The notes under the pieces were generated by a model. The model had not been told where the DNA came from and did not search any database. It was given only the letters and a program-made list of their open reading frames with translations. From Anaerolineae bacterium (lineage in GTDB: Bacteria; Chloroflexota; Anaerolineae; Anaerolineales; UBA4823): a DNA stretch of 64,000 nucleotides. The position numbers were made by a program, and so were the translations under genes. Every line of letters begins with the position of its first letter. The stretch's first letter is position 1. The stretch spans positions 1-64,000 of the forward strand of contig QEXX01000028.1 of NCBI GenBank assembly GCA_003130835.1, in the 5' to 3' direction. This document shows positions 52,944 through 62,237 of this stretch, piece by piece.

Positions 52944-52971
52944 GCTCCCCTCTCCCGCAGGAGAGGGGAGC
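52944..52971. repeat. Perfect 12-bp C/G hairpin inside the liv operon
   Basis: GCTCCCCTCTCC (52944-52955) and GGAGAGGGGAGC (52960-52971) with loop CGCA. A dispersed-family member between the binding-protein and permease genes, where it can act as a partial terminator or protect the upstream mRNA end. Confidence 0.7.
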
Positions 52972-53029
52972 TTGCCCGCCCCGTTGATTCGCCTGAACGA
53001 AATTCGGGGCGGGAAATCATCGTCACGGT

Positions 53030-54193
53030 TTATTTGGGATAGTACACTTCCAGTTGACCTTGATCGTTGTAGATATAGGCATAGTACGGGATATCCTTGC
53101 GGTCACCGCGCTCGGTGAACATCAAGGGTCCGGTGATGCCTTTGGCGTCGGTCATGGTGCGCATGGCTTGCGCCACGGCATCCGGGTCAATCGTGCCGGC
53201 CTTGGCAATGGCAGCCACCAGGGCGTTCAAAGCATCGGCTGCATAGACAGCCCAGATGGAGCCGGGCAACTCGTTGTATTTCGCCTTGTAGGCATCCATG
53301 AACTCGATCGATTCAGGATAGCTGAGGAACTGCGGCATCGGCTCATTGAGGTGAATCGAGCCTTTAATCACATCCACACCGGCGATCTTCTCGAATTCGG
53401 GGGTTGGCACCGAGTTGTTGCCCACGAACAGCCCGGTGTAGCCAGCTTGGCGAGCTTGCTTCAGCAACAGGGCCGCTTCAGGGTAGTAGGCGGTGAAGAA
53501 CCACACATCGGGGTTGATCTCCTTGATCTGGCTGACCACGGCGGAATAATCGCTCTCGCCAGGGGTGATGGCATCGTAATAGACCAATTCCGCTTTACCG
53601 GCATCGATGTACGGTTGCAGGAATTTCTTGGCGTCTTCGGCAACGCCGCGCCCGTAGTCTTGGTTGTCGTGCATGATGGCAATGCGCTTGGCGCCGAGCA
53701 CCTCAACAGCAAACTTGGCAAAGAACTCGGATTGCGTGTCATCGCGCCCGGCGGTGCGGAAGAAGTAGGGGCGTTGTTTTTCCATGGTCAGGCGCACGGC
53801 CGTGCAGCCATAGCCAACCGAGACGACCTTATTGGCGTCGTACAGGTCGGCGGCCGGCGCGGTGACCGAGGAGCCGTAGGAGGCGATGACCTCTTTCAAA
53901 CCTTGCGAGATCAACTTTTGAGCCGCCAAGGCGCTGTCCTTGGGGTTTGAAGCGTCATCGGCAATGATGATCTCGATTTGTTTGCCCAATACGCCGCCCT
54001 TCTTGTTGATCAGCTCTTGGGCGACCTCCACCGATTGCTTTGCCCACTGACCTTCGGCAGCAAAGTCGCCGGTGAGCGGGGCTTGCAAGCCGATCTGGAT
54101 GGTCTGCGGCTCGGCTGGCTTTTGCTGGCAGGCCGCCAAAGCCATCGAGAGGGTCACAACGAGGACAAACACAAGACTCAATACTCTCTTCAT
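53030..54193 (-). CDS. LivJ/LivK-like substrate-binding lipoprotein
   Basis: The ATG at 54193 follows AAAAGGAG. 387 residues. The signal ends ALAAC with a lipid Cys near 21. The binding part has IQIGLQAPLTGDFAAEGQWA, IEIIIADDASNPKDSALAAQ and YGSSVTAPAADLY, type-I periplasmic folds of amino-acid receptors. Head of the transporter operon. The exact ligand is open; the adjacent dehydratase gene hints at proline-type compounds. Confidence 0.88.
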   Translation of the reverse strand: MKRVLSLVFVLVVTLSMALAACQQKPAEPQTIQIGLQAPLTGDFAAEGQWAKQSVEVAQELINKKGGVLGKQIEIIIADDASNPKDSALAAQKLISQGLKEVIASYGSSVTAPAADLYDANKVVSVGYGCTAVRLTMEKQRPYFFRTAGRDDTQSEFFAKFAVEVLGAKRIAIMHDNQDYGRGVAEDAKKFLQPYIDAGKAELVYYDAITPGESDYSAVVSQIKEINPDVWFFTAYYPEAALLLKQARQAGYTGLFVGNNSVPTPEFEKIAGVDVIKGSIHLNEPMPQFLSYPESIEFMDAYKAKYNELPGSIWAVYAADALNALVAAIAKAGTIDPDAVAQAMRTMTDAKGITGPLMFTERGDRKDIPYYAYIYNDQGQLEVYYPK

Positions 54194-54254
54194 ACTTCTA
54201 CTCCTTTTGAACATTGAGGATAAAATAGAGTTTGTTCATCTGCCGCTTGGATAA

Positions 54255-55283
54255 TTAGCGCAGGATGAAACCATGCCGCAGGGGGTCTTGAGGGTCAATC
54301 AGCCATTCGCACACTCCCACAATGGAGGCACTCCCGCATACTTCGGGGATGACAGCCGGATAGGGCCCATACTGCACGGTCTCCACCACTTTGCCGCTGA
54401 AGGTCGTGCCGAGAATGCTTTCGATGGTGATGGGTTGACCTAAGCCGATCTCTTGCTTGGCATAGTGGAGCGCCAATCTGGCGCTGACGCCGGTGCCGGT
54501 CGGGGAACGGTCTACCTCGCCTTCGGCAAAGATACACACGTTGCGGCTGTGATGGGCGGGATCGTGGGCTTTGCCAACGAAAATCGTCCCGTAAAGGAAG
54601 CTCAGGTCTTCCTCGAAGGGATGCCGAATCGGCACCGCTTCCATGACGGCGTGTTTGATGCGCATGCCTAGGTCGATCAAGGTGCGGAAGTCTTTGGCTT
54701 CCAAGCCCACTCCCACCTCTTCGGCTTGCACAAAGGCGTAGAAGGCGCCGCCAAAGGCAATGTCGTAGCGCACTTCTCCCAAGCCGGGCACTTGCACGGT
54801 CTGATCGCTGAGATATACAAACGAAGGCACATTGTGAAAGGCAACCTCGCGCACGCGCCCATTCTGACGGTGAGCATAAGCGGTGATCAAACCGGCCGGA
54901 GCGTCAATCTTGACCACAGCCGGCTCGGCTTCTTTTTGAAGCAGGCCGCAATCCAGCAGCACGACCGTCATGCCGATGATGCCATGCCCGCACATGGTGC
55001 TGTAGCCCTCATTGTGCATAAAAATCACCCCCACATCGCTCTCCGCCGTGCTTGGTTCGGTGAGCAGCGCCCCGTACATATCGGCATGGCCGCGCGGCTC
55101 CCACATCAACGCCGTGCGCAGGGCATCCAGATTTTCTTTGATGTAACGCCGTTTTTCGAGAATGCTGCCTTTGGGGAGGGGAGGAAAGCCTTCGATGATG
55201 ACGCGCAGGGGTTCGCCGGCGGTGTGGGCATCAATGGTCTTAATGCGCATCCACTCTGCAGAAGGGGTCCATTCCAACTTCAT
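54255..55283 (-). CDS. Probable trans-3-hydroxy-L-proline dehydratase (proline racemase family)
   Basis: The ATG at 55283 has TTAGGAG 11 bases before it; an upstream GTG would sit on the site. 342 residues. The family's first catalytic Cys is C98 in MCGHG. At the second catalytic position a Thr, T262 in RSPTGTG, replaces Cys. That Cys/Thr pair marks trans-3-hydroxyproline dehydratases, while racemases and 4-hydroxyproline epimerases have two Cys. Opening blocks IDAHTAGEPLRV and MWEPRGHADMYGA fit. It stands 61 bases downstream of the binding-protein gene start, on the same strand. Confidence 0.82.
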   Translation of the reverse strand: MKLEWTPSAEWMRIKTIDAHTAGEPLRVIIEGFPPLPKGSILEKRRYIKENLDALRTALMWEPRGHADMYGALLTEPSTAESDVGVIFMHNEGYSTMCGHGIIGMTVVLLDCGLLQKEAEPAVVKIDAPAGLITAYAHRQNGRVREVAFHNVPSFVYLSDQTVQVPGLGEVRYDIAFGGAFYAFVQAEEVGVGLEAKDFRTLIDLGMRIKHAVMEAVPIRHPFEEDLSFLYGTIFVGKAHDPAHHSRNVCIFAEGEVDRSPTGTGVSARLALHYAKQEIGLGQPITIESILGTTFSGKVVETVQYGPYPAVIPEVCGSASIVGVCEWLIDPQDPLRHGFILR

Positions 55284-55674
55284 CGGGTCATACACTCCTA
55301 AGGGAGAAACGGAAAAGTTGACGGTTGACGATCACACCATCAACCCAACCCCCTTGAAACAGCCAGACTGGGCAAGAAACAGGAATCATCAATTCATTGA
55401 CTCAGCCACGAACAGGATGGATAGCGTAGAGCATCCAATTCACGTTTCAGATCGCTTGTTTGAAAAACAGCCCTCCTTTCTGTGTCTTTCCACAAGTCGA
55501 AATGGATATCGTTTTGTCTGCGATACCGCTAAGATGCCGTCGATATCGTTGGTAACGTTGTTTGACCCCTGCCGAACAATCGACCGGTAAGCTGTGCTTA
55601 TTTTACATCGTTACAGGCATCTGTCAATGAAGGATGTCATGCTTCGAATAACGATAATGTGCATATTTTAGGGC
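55284..55674. promoter_or_regulatory. Regulatory gap before the hydroxyproline gene
   Basis: GATATCGTT occurs at 55505-55513 and 55542-55550, with a related GATACCG at 55522-55528 between; the second is part of the palindrome CGATATCG. These could be regulator sites for the gene at 54255. No coding frame with support was seen. Confidence 0.35.
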
Positions 55675-57840
55675 TTAACGGCGCCCGCGCGGCTGCGGTT
55701 CGGGTCTGCCAGCCAGCTCTTCTGGGCGCGCTTTGCTCACCCGCACCACGGCTGCCTTGTATTCGGGGATTCGGGCTTGGGGGTCAAGCTGATCGTGAGT
55801 GAGCAAATTGGCTGCCGCTTCGCGAAAGTGGAAGGGGATAAAGACCACGCCGCGGTTGGTCTTATCGGTAACCTGGGCGCGCAACACAATGGAGGCGCGC
55901 CGGGAAGTCACCCGCACGGCATCGCCGTTTTCGATGCCCAAAGTGCTGGCATCGTGCGGATGAATCTCCACCAGCGGTTCGGGGTAGAGGTCGTCCATCC
56001 AGGAGTGGCGCGTCATCGTCCCCCCGTGCCAGTGTTCCAGCACCCGCCCGGTGCTGAGCACAAAAGGATACTCTTCGTCCGGCATCTCGGCGTTCGGCGT
56101 GTAGTCCAAGGGGTGGAACTTACCCCGCCCGCGCGGGAAGGTTTCGCTGAACAGGTAGGGCGTGCCCGGATGATTTTCATCCCAAACCGGGGTCTGCAAG
56201 CCCCCTTCGCGGTCGAGGCGCTCGTACGTAATGCCGCGGTATTCGGGCACCCCCTGCCGAATCTCTTCCATAATCTCAGCCGGATGGCGATAGTCCCAAT
56301 AGGCGCTCTGCTGGCGCCCCAATTTGCGTTCGATGCGCTTTGCCAGATCGCACAAGATTTGCCAATCGGGGCGCGCTTGACCGCGCGGCGGCAGGGCGCA
56401 CCGCACGCGCTGCACGCGGCGGTCGGTGTTGGTGAAGGTGCCGTCTTTCTCTGCCCACGAGACCGCCGGCAGAAACACATCCGCAAAAGCCCCCGACTCG
56501 TTGATAAACAAATCTTGGGCGACCAAAAATTCCAACTCGGTCATCTTTTGGCGGGTGTGGTTCAGGTTTGGCTCCGACATCATCGGGTTCTCGCCCATAA
56601 TGTACAGGGCACGCACCCCGTTCTCGCCCACGGCGCTGAGGATTTCGGTGGTGGTCAAGCCCAAGCGGCGGTTCAGCCCGCCCGCTTCCACATGCCACAG
56701 GCGTTCCCAACGACTGGCGTTCTGCTCGTCATCCACGCGCTGATAGCCCGGATAATGCCACGGCATGGCGCCCATGTCCGAAGCCCCTTGCACGTTGTTC
56801 TGCCCGCGCAAGGGATTCAACCCCGTGCCGCGCCGCCCAATGTGCCCGGTCAGCAGAGCCAGGTTGATTAGGCTCAGGGCGTTGGCTGTGCCGTGTGTTG
56901 ATTCGGGGATGCCCAGCGCCCAGTAAATTGCCCCGTTCTTTGCCGTGGCATACAGGCGCGCCGCTTGGATGATTAAGTCTTTGGACACGCCGCTGATCGC
57001 TTCGGCGACTTCGGGGGTGAATTTTTCCATCGAAGCTGCAAAGGCTTCAAAGTTCTCGGTGCGCTGTTCGATGAACTCGCGGTTGTACAAGCCCTCTTTG
57101 AGGATGACATGCGCCATCGCCGAAAAGAGCGGCACATCGGTGCCAGGTTTGAGGGGCAGGTATAAGGTGGCATAATCCACCATTTCGATGCGCCGCGGGT
57201 CCACCACGATCAGCTTGGCGCCGTATTTGCGCACGGCGGCTTTCATCTGTAAAGCGATGATCGGGTGGTTTTCGGTCGGGTTGGAGCCGGTCAGGATGAA
57301 CACATCGTTTTCGATCACTTCGGCGGCGGTGTTGCTCATTGCCGAAGAGCCGATCGCCATTTGCAAGGCGACCACGCTGGCGGCGTGACACAGGCGCGTA
57401 CAGTGATCGACGTTATTGGTGCGGAAGAGGGCGCGGAAGATCTTTTGCAGCAGGTAGTTATCCTCGTTGGTGGCTTTGGCGCAACAGTAAACCGCCAAGG
57501 CATCGCTGCCGTGCTTTTGATAGATGTCCACCAGGCGATCGGAAACCAGCTCCAGCGCTTCGTCCCACGACACGGGTTGCCATTCGTCTAGGTCAAAGGC
57601 TTGGGTGCGCTTGCCGGCGACTTGCGGCGTCTTGCGTATCAGCGGTGTGGTGATGCGGCGCGGGTGATAGAGAAAATCGGTGCCAAAGCGCCCCTTGACA
57701 CACAAATTGCCGTGATTGACCACCGAATCGAACGGGGCAGAAACATGGTAAATAAAATCGTCTTTGACGTGCAGTTCCAAGTTGCAACCAACCCCGCAGA
57801 ACGGGCAAACCGTGGGGACAATTCGATCCGGGCTGAGCAT
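55675..57840 (-). CDS. fdhA: Formate dehydrogenase catalytic subunit (molybdopterin, Cys form)
   Basis: 721 residues. The [4Fe-4S] ligands are C12, C15, C19 and C47. The metal-binding C151 is followed by H152 (RLCHAASVV), as in formate dehydrogenases with Cys rather than selenocysteine. NPTENHPI and GIPESTHGTAN surround the pterin, and the dinucleotide-binding C-terminal domain has STGRVLEHWHGGTMTRHS. It oxidises formate to CO2, or the reverse. The two following proteins carry electrons to NAD. No TGA codon lies at the active site. Confidence 0.9.
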   Translation of the reverse strand: MLSPDRIVPTVCPFCGVGCNLELHVKDDFIYHVSAPFDSVVNHGNLCVKGRFGTDFLYHPRRITTPLIRKTPQVAGKRTQAFDLDEWQPVSWDEALELVSDRLVDIYQKHGSDALAVYCCAKATNEDNYLLQKIFRALFRTNNVDHCTRLCHAASVVALQMAIGSSAMSNTAAEVIENDVFILTGSNPTENHPIIALQMKAAVRKYGAKLIVVDPRRIEMVDYATLYLPLKPGTDVPLFSAMAHVILKEGLYNREFIEQRTENFEAFAASMEKFTPEVAEAISGVSKDLIIQAARLYATAKNGAIYWALGIPESTHGTANALSLINLALLTGHIGRRGTGLNPLRGQNNVQGASDMGAMPWHYPGYQRVDDEQNASRWERLWHVEAGGLNRRLGLTTTEILSAVGENGVRALYIMGENPMMSEPNLNHTRQKMTELEFLVAQDLFINESGAFADVFLPAVSWAEKDGTFTNTDRRVQRVRCALPPRGQARPDWQILCDLAKRIERKLGRQQSAYWDYRHPAEIMEEIRQGVPEYRGITYERLDREGGLQTPVWDENHPGTPYLFSETFPRGRGKFHPLDYTPNAEMPDEEYPFVLSTGRVLEHWHGGTMTRHSWMDDLYPEPLVEIHPHDASTLGIENGDAVRVTSRRASIVLRAQVTDKTNRGVVFIPFHFREAAANLLTHDQLDPQARIPEYKAAVVRVSKARPEELAGRPEPQPRGRR

Positions 57841-57852
57841 AGCGAAACCTCC

Positions 57853-58575
57853 TCAAACGTTGCGTGGCTCACGGCGACGGCGACCACTGCGTTCCGAACG
57901 CGTCATTTGCAGAATTTCATCGAGGCTATAACCGACTTCTAAGAGATGCTGACGTTTGAATTTCAACGCCCCGGTCGGGCAGACGCCGACACACTGCCCG
58001 CAGAAGACGCAGGTCGATTCGGGCATGGGCACTTCGTAAAAGGTGCTGATCTGCGTTTCATAGCCGCGCCCCTTGAAATTGATGGCATAGGTATATTGGG
58101 CGTCTTCGGCGCACACCTGCACACACCGCCAACACAACACGCATTTGGCGTAATCGCGGATATACATCGGGTTGTCATCAATCAGGGGCGGATGACGGGG
58201 TTCGGCTAAGGGAAAGCGCTGGCGGTCCACCCCATAGGCGGTTGCCATGGCTTCGATCTCAGGGGCTTCGGATAAATCCACCGTGGCGTAGAGCATCTCT
58301 AAAATCGTGCGCCGTGCCCGCTCTACCCGCTCGCTGCGGGTGTTGACCTGCATGTTTTCCTGCACGGTGGCAGTGCAAGCAGGCACTAACAGCCGCGCCC
58401 CTTTCACCTCCACCACGCAAATGCGGCACAAGGCGTTTGCCGTGCAGTAATCGTGGTAACAAATGGTGGGAATCTCGATGCCCACTTGCTGGGCAGCTTT
58501 TAGGATGGTGGTTCCGGCGGGGACATGCACCGGCAGGTTGTCAATGGTGAGATGAACGGTCGTTTGGTTTGTCAT
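57853..58575 (-). CDS. Iron-sulfur subunit of formate dehydrogenase (NuoG N-terminus-like)
   Basis: 240 residues. The [2Fe-2S] domain has C39-x10-C50-x2-C53-x13-C67. A His/Cys-poor linker leads to two ferredoxin clusters, [11 protein letters not shown] and [12 protein letters not shown]. This part is often fused to the catalytic subunit; here it is a separate gene 12 bases before fdhA. It wires the NuoEF-like subunit to the molybdenum site. Confidence 0.88.
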   Translation of the reverse strand: MTNQTTVHLTIDNLPVHVPAGTTILKAAQQVGIEIPTICYHDYCTANALCRICVVEVKGARLLVPACTATVQENMQVNTRSERVERARRTILEMLYATVDLSEAPEIEAMATAYGVDRQRFPLAEPRHPPLIDDNPMYIRDYAKCVLCWRCVQVCAEDAQYTYAINFKGRGYETQISTFYEVPMPESTCVFCGQCVGVCPTGALKFKRQHLLEVGYSLDEILQMTRSERSGRRRREPRNV

Positions 58576-58611
58576 ACACCTTTCCTCAAAGCGGGGGCTG
58601 AGTTAAGCTCG

Positions 58612-58632
58612 CCTCTCCCGACGTGGGAGAGG
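58612..58632. repeat. C/G hairpin inside the formate dehydrogenase operon
   Basis: CCTCTCCC (58612-58619) and GGGAGAGG (58625-58632), followed on the plus strand by GGTTGGGGGTGAGGG. A member of the dispersed family in the 81-base gap between the NuoEF-like gene and the iron-sulfur subunit gene. Confidence 0.65.
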
Positions 58633-58656
58633 GGTTGGGGGTGAGGGCAACCTGCC

Positions 58657-60387
58657 TCATTGCAACTCCTTTGGTGGGCGAAACAACTGCGGCCAGTGTT
58701 GCATAGCACTCAAGATGGCTGAGGCGGCCGTCTGCCCTAAACCACAAATCGAAGCATCGCTCATGGTCCAGCCCACATCTTGCAGGCGCTCCCAGTCAGT
58801 GGGCAACGGCTTGCCTTCTAAAACGCGTTCCATAATCTCCAATTGGCGTTGCGTCCCAAGCTGGCAGGGATAGCACTTGCCGCACGATTCTTCGGCGAAA
58901 AAGCGCGCCAAGCGAAACAGGGCATCGCGCAAGTCGCGGGTGGAGTCAAACACGGTCACCACCCCGGCGCCAAGCGGAATGCCAACTGCGCGCAGCCCTT
59001 CAAAGCTGAGGGGGACATCGAGGTGCTGCGGGGTGGCAAAGGCGCCAGCCGCCCCACCGATCAAGGCCGCCTGAAAGTCGTTGCCGTGGCGCATGCCCTG
59101 CCCCAAATCTTCGATCAGGTGGCGCAGCGAGGCGCCCATAGACAGCTCATATAAGCCCGGGCGGTTGACATCTCCTGAAAGGCAGAACAGCTTCGAGCCC
59201 GGCGATTGCGGCGTCCCCAAGCGGCGGTAGGCTTCTACCCCAAGGCGCAGGATGAGCGGGATGTTGGCGAGCGTTTCGACATTGTTGATCACGGTCGGCT
59301 TACCGAACAAGCCGTGCGTGGTGGGGAAAGGCGGCTTTAGGCGCGGGAAGCCGCGCTTGCCCTCGATCGACTCGAACAGGGCTGTCTCCTCGCCGCAGAT
59401 ATAAGCCCCTGCCCCGCGGCGGATTTCGATTTCAAATGAAAAATCACTGCCCAAAATGCGTTCACCGAGCAAGCCGGCTGCTTGAGCTTCTTGCACGGCA
59501 GCTTGCATCACCCGATACGGCAGGAGATACTCGCCGCGAATGTAAATGTACCCCTTGCTGGCGCCAATGGCATAAGCGGCGATCAACAAGCCCTCCAGGA
59601 TGGCGTGCGGGTTATCTTCCATCAGCACGCGGTCTTTGAAAGCCCCCGGCTCGGCTTCGTCGGCGTTGCAGACCACAAACTTAGGGCTGCCCGGCGCTTG
59701 CGCGGCGCTTTCCCACTTCAGACCGGTCGGGAAGGCTGCCCCGCCTCGCCCGACCAACCCGGACTGTTTGATGGTTTCAATGATCGACTGTGGCGCCTGT
59801 TCAAAAGCCATTTGCAAGGCTTGGTAGCCGCCGTTGCGGCGATATTCCTGCAAGCTCACGGTGATATGGCGGCCGCACAAGGCGGTCAGCAGGCGCACAT
59901 CCCCGTCCACATAGGTCAACGGGCGGGTTGCTGTGGCTGCCACCAAGTCCTGCCAAGTCTGCGCCGGCGAGGCTTTAGCCGGCAGGCTCTGCACCAGCAC
60001 GGCGGGTGCGTGATCGCACAAGCCCAGGCAGGGCGACTTTTCCACCCGCACGGTTGGCGCTTGTCCTGCGCCGCTGGCTTCGCTCGTTTGAAAGGCTATC
60101 TGTTTGAACACCGTGTCCGCCCCAGCCAGGGCACAAGCTGCATCGTTGCAGATGTGCAACAACACTTCTCCGACCGGCTGGCGGTGAAACAGGGTGTAGA
60201 ACTCGATCACCCCAAACACTTCCGCCAACGGCACCCCCAGCGCCTGTGCGATCTGGGCGGCGACCTGATCGGAGATATACCCAAAGGCTTCCTGGGCGGC
60301 GTGCAGAGCGGGAAGCAGAGCCGTGCGTCCTTGCGGAGCTAAGGAGGATAAGGTTGATTCAAAGGCAGGGGGCGTGGACTGGGTCAT
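58657..60387 (-). CDS. NuoE-NuoF fused NAD-binding subunit
   Basis: The ATG at 60387 is preferred over the 60609 reading, whose first 74 residues are not conserved in type. 576 residues. Residues 1-165 are NuoE-like with C80, C85, C120 and C124 for a [2Fe-2S] cluster. The rest is Nuo[17 protein letters not shown] (FMN/NAD), [27 protein letters not shown], and CGKCYPC with a later Cys for [4Fe-4S]. It passes electrons between formate and NAD. A minus-strand TATAAT lies at 60442-60447. Confidence 0.9.
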   Translation of the reverse strand: MTQSTPPAFESTLSSLAPQGRTALLPALHAAQEAFGYISDQVAAQIAQALGVPLAEVFGVIEFYTLFHRQPVGEVLLHICNDAACALAGADTVFKQIAFQTSEASGAGQAPTVRVEKSPCLGLCDHAPAVLVQSLPAKASPAQTWQDLVAATATRPLTYVDGDVRLLTALCGRHITVSLQEYRRNGGYQALQMAFEQAPQSIIETIKQSGLVGRGGAAFPTGLKWESAAQAPGSPKFVVCNADEAEPGAFKDRVLMEDNPHAILEGLLIAAYAIGASKGYIYIRGEYLLPYRVMQAAVQEAQAAGLLGERILGSDFSFEIEIRRGAGAYICGEETALFESIEGKRGFPRLKPPFPTTHGLFGKPTVINNVETLANIPLILRLGVEAYRRLGTPQSPGSKLFCLSGDVNRPGLYELSMGASLRHLIEDLGQGMRHGNDFQAALIGGAAGAFATPQHLDVPLSFEGLRAVGIPLGAGVVTVFDSTRDLRDALFRLARFFAEESCGKCYPCQLGTQRQLEIMERVLEGKPLPTDWERLQDVGWTMSDASICGLGQTAASAILSAMQHWPQLFRPPKELQ

Positions 60388-60732
60388 GGCAAGCTCGCTC
60401 ACAGAGAATAGATGACCAAAATGGCACCGTAGATTATCCAAATTATAGCAAAAAACTGCCCAGCGGAGGGGTGAATTTTGCCCAAACCCCTTGTCAAATC
60501 GAGCCTTTCGGGTATAATCGAGGACGTAAATCAGTTTTGCGCACCCCCCCTTGAAAAAGGGCGCAAAATGGGCAACTTTGGCAGGGGGGTACGCAAAATG
60601 GAGCGGCACCTTAACAAGTGGGAGAAAAGCAGCGCCCCAAAGGAAAAACCGGCGCCAAAGTGGGGCACGGCAAGCACAGAGAAGGCAAAATTTGGGGCAA
60701 AAGTGGGTCTTGTGAAATTTAGAGCAATCGGA
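60388..60732 (+). promoter_or_regulatory. CRISPR leader region with candidate promoter
   Basis: TTGTCA (60491-60496) and TATAAT (60513-60518), 16 bases apart, point toward the array. Between them and the first repeat the strand is purine-rich with several GGGGCA/GGCAAAAT-like repeats. The degenerate repeats are all at the far end, so new spacers would enter here. Confidence 0.45.
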
Positions 60733-61586
60733 GTCAGAATCCCCTTCCGCCCGTCAGGGCATTAAGACAAATTCCATGTCCCCCATTAATGTAAATTAAA
60801 CCGTCCGTCAGAATCCCCTTCCGCCCGTCAGGGCATTAAGACATTCAAAAAATAAATATCATTATCTTTTATAAAAAACAAATCGATTATGGTCAGAATC
60901 CCCTTCCGCCCGTCAGGGCATTAAGACCCAATCGCTTTCCACCGCTTTCACGCCGAGGGCATTGGTCAGAATCCCCTTCCGCCCGTCAGGGCATTAAGAC
61001 GTTATGGCACTGTATCGTACACGATGCGGAGCGATGAGTCAGAATCCCCTTCCGCCCGTCAGGGCATTAAGACCTCAACTTGGCGGGCGCTGCTCGCAGC
61101 CAGCGGCGGTGTCAGAATCCCCTTCCGCCCGTCAGGGCATTAAGACTAATCAAGAATAGCATAGCCATTTTTAGGTTGTGTTATGTCAGAATCCCCTTCC
61201 GCCCGTCAGGGCATTAAGACAGACCCCTTGATCTCGTGAGGCTGTGCACCCGTCTCGGTCAGAATCCCCTTCCGCCCGTCAGGGCATTAAGACCTATCGA
61301 TTGGATTGCGATAAACAATCCGATCTGCTCCTGTCAGTATCCCCTTCCGCCCGTCAGGGCGTACAACGAAATTTATTTCGTTCCAGTCCCCCTTCCGCCC
61401 GTCAGGGCATTAAGACTATCTTGCATGTGAGCCTCCTGCAGTGTTTTTGGGATGTCAGAATCCCCTTCCGCTCGTCAGGGCATTCAACCAAACCCATTTC
61501 GTTCCAGTCCTCCTATCCGCCCCTTAGGGCGTACAACGAAATTTATTTCGTTCCAATCCCCCTTCCGCCCCTTAGGGCATTCACCC
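60733..61586 (+). CRISPR. CRISPR array, 36-bp repeat, eight exact and about five decayed copies
   Basis: Exact repeats begin at 60733, 60807, 60892, 60965, 61038, 61111, 61185 and 61258. The repeat starts GTCAGAATCCCCTTCC and ends GTCAGGGCATTAAGAC, with an internal hairpin GCCC-GTCA-GGGC. Spacers are 37-39 bases except the second, which is 49. From 61333 copies decay: 61333 and 61454 keep the start but lose the end, 61381 keeps the end, and 61502-61586 are remnants with CCTTAGGGC. No cas gene lies in the window, so the type cannot be assigned. Confidence 0.95.
61359..61557. repeat. AACGAAA/TTTCGTT palindromes mixed into the decayed CRISPR end
   Basis: AACGAAATTTATTTCGTT lies at 61365-61382 and again at 61535-61552, joined to CRISPR-like halves on both sides (GGGCGTAC before, TCCCCCTTCCGCCC-type after). 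A partial copy (CCCATTTCGTTCCAG) lies near 61493. The spacing there is too short for true spacers. Confidence 0.7.
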
Positions 61587-62237
61587 CCCTTCTCCCACTT
61601 GACCGCTGGGGGACTTCCAGCGCAACCCATAGTTGAACCTCGCTTGCTGCGGCACCCGCCAGCATTAGGAATCGCAGGCACCCCTGCAACCCCTTTTGCT
61701 CCGATTGATGCTTGGGTCGTCCCCTCACCCCCAGCCCCTCTCCCACAAAAGGAGAGGGGAGTTGCCCTCACCCCCGGCCCCTCTCCCATAAGGGGAGAGG
61801 GGAGTGCGGCGGGTTTCGACAAGTGCTTCGACAAGCTCAGCACACTGCTCAACCCAGCGGGTTTCGGCACGCTGCGCTACTCAACCCGCGCCTTCCCCGT
61901 GGGTCGAGTAGGGCGTCAGCCCGTACCGAGACCCTATGATGCGGGTTTCAACAAGCGCTTCGACAAGCTCAGCACACTGCTCAACCCAGCGGGTTTCGAC
62001 AGGCGCTTCGACAAGCTCAGCACACTGCTCAACCCAACGGGTTTCGACAAGTGCTTCGACAAGCTCAGCACACTGCTCAACCCAACGGGTTTCGACAGGC
62101 TCAACCCAACGGGTTTCGGCACGCTCGCTGGCGCTCGCACTTCAACCCGCAACTTCCCACGAAGGGCGAGGGGAGTTTGCCCTCAGCCAGGGCGTTTACC
62201 CGCTTAACCCCCCAAATCGCGGTAGAATACCCGTTGC
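61587..62237. repeat. Repeat tract: C/G hairpins and 48-bp units
   Basis: Two C/G hairpins (61735-61759 and 61778-61802) are followed by GGGTTTC units at 61811, then 61943, 61991, 62039 and 62087 (period exactly 48, twice 24) and 62111 (24 on). The long open frames across this tract on both strands come from the repeat period and are not genes. Confidence 0.8.

Noticed and set aside
55675-57840. Selenocysteine in formate dehydrogenase
   Set aside because: The active-site codon at residue 151 is a normal Cys codon and the frame has no internal TGA.
60388-60609. Longer N-terminus for the NuoEF-like gene
   Set aside because: The extra 74 residues match no NuoE feature and span promoter-like and leader sequence of the CRISPR side.
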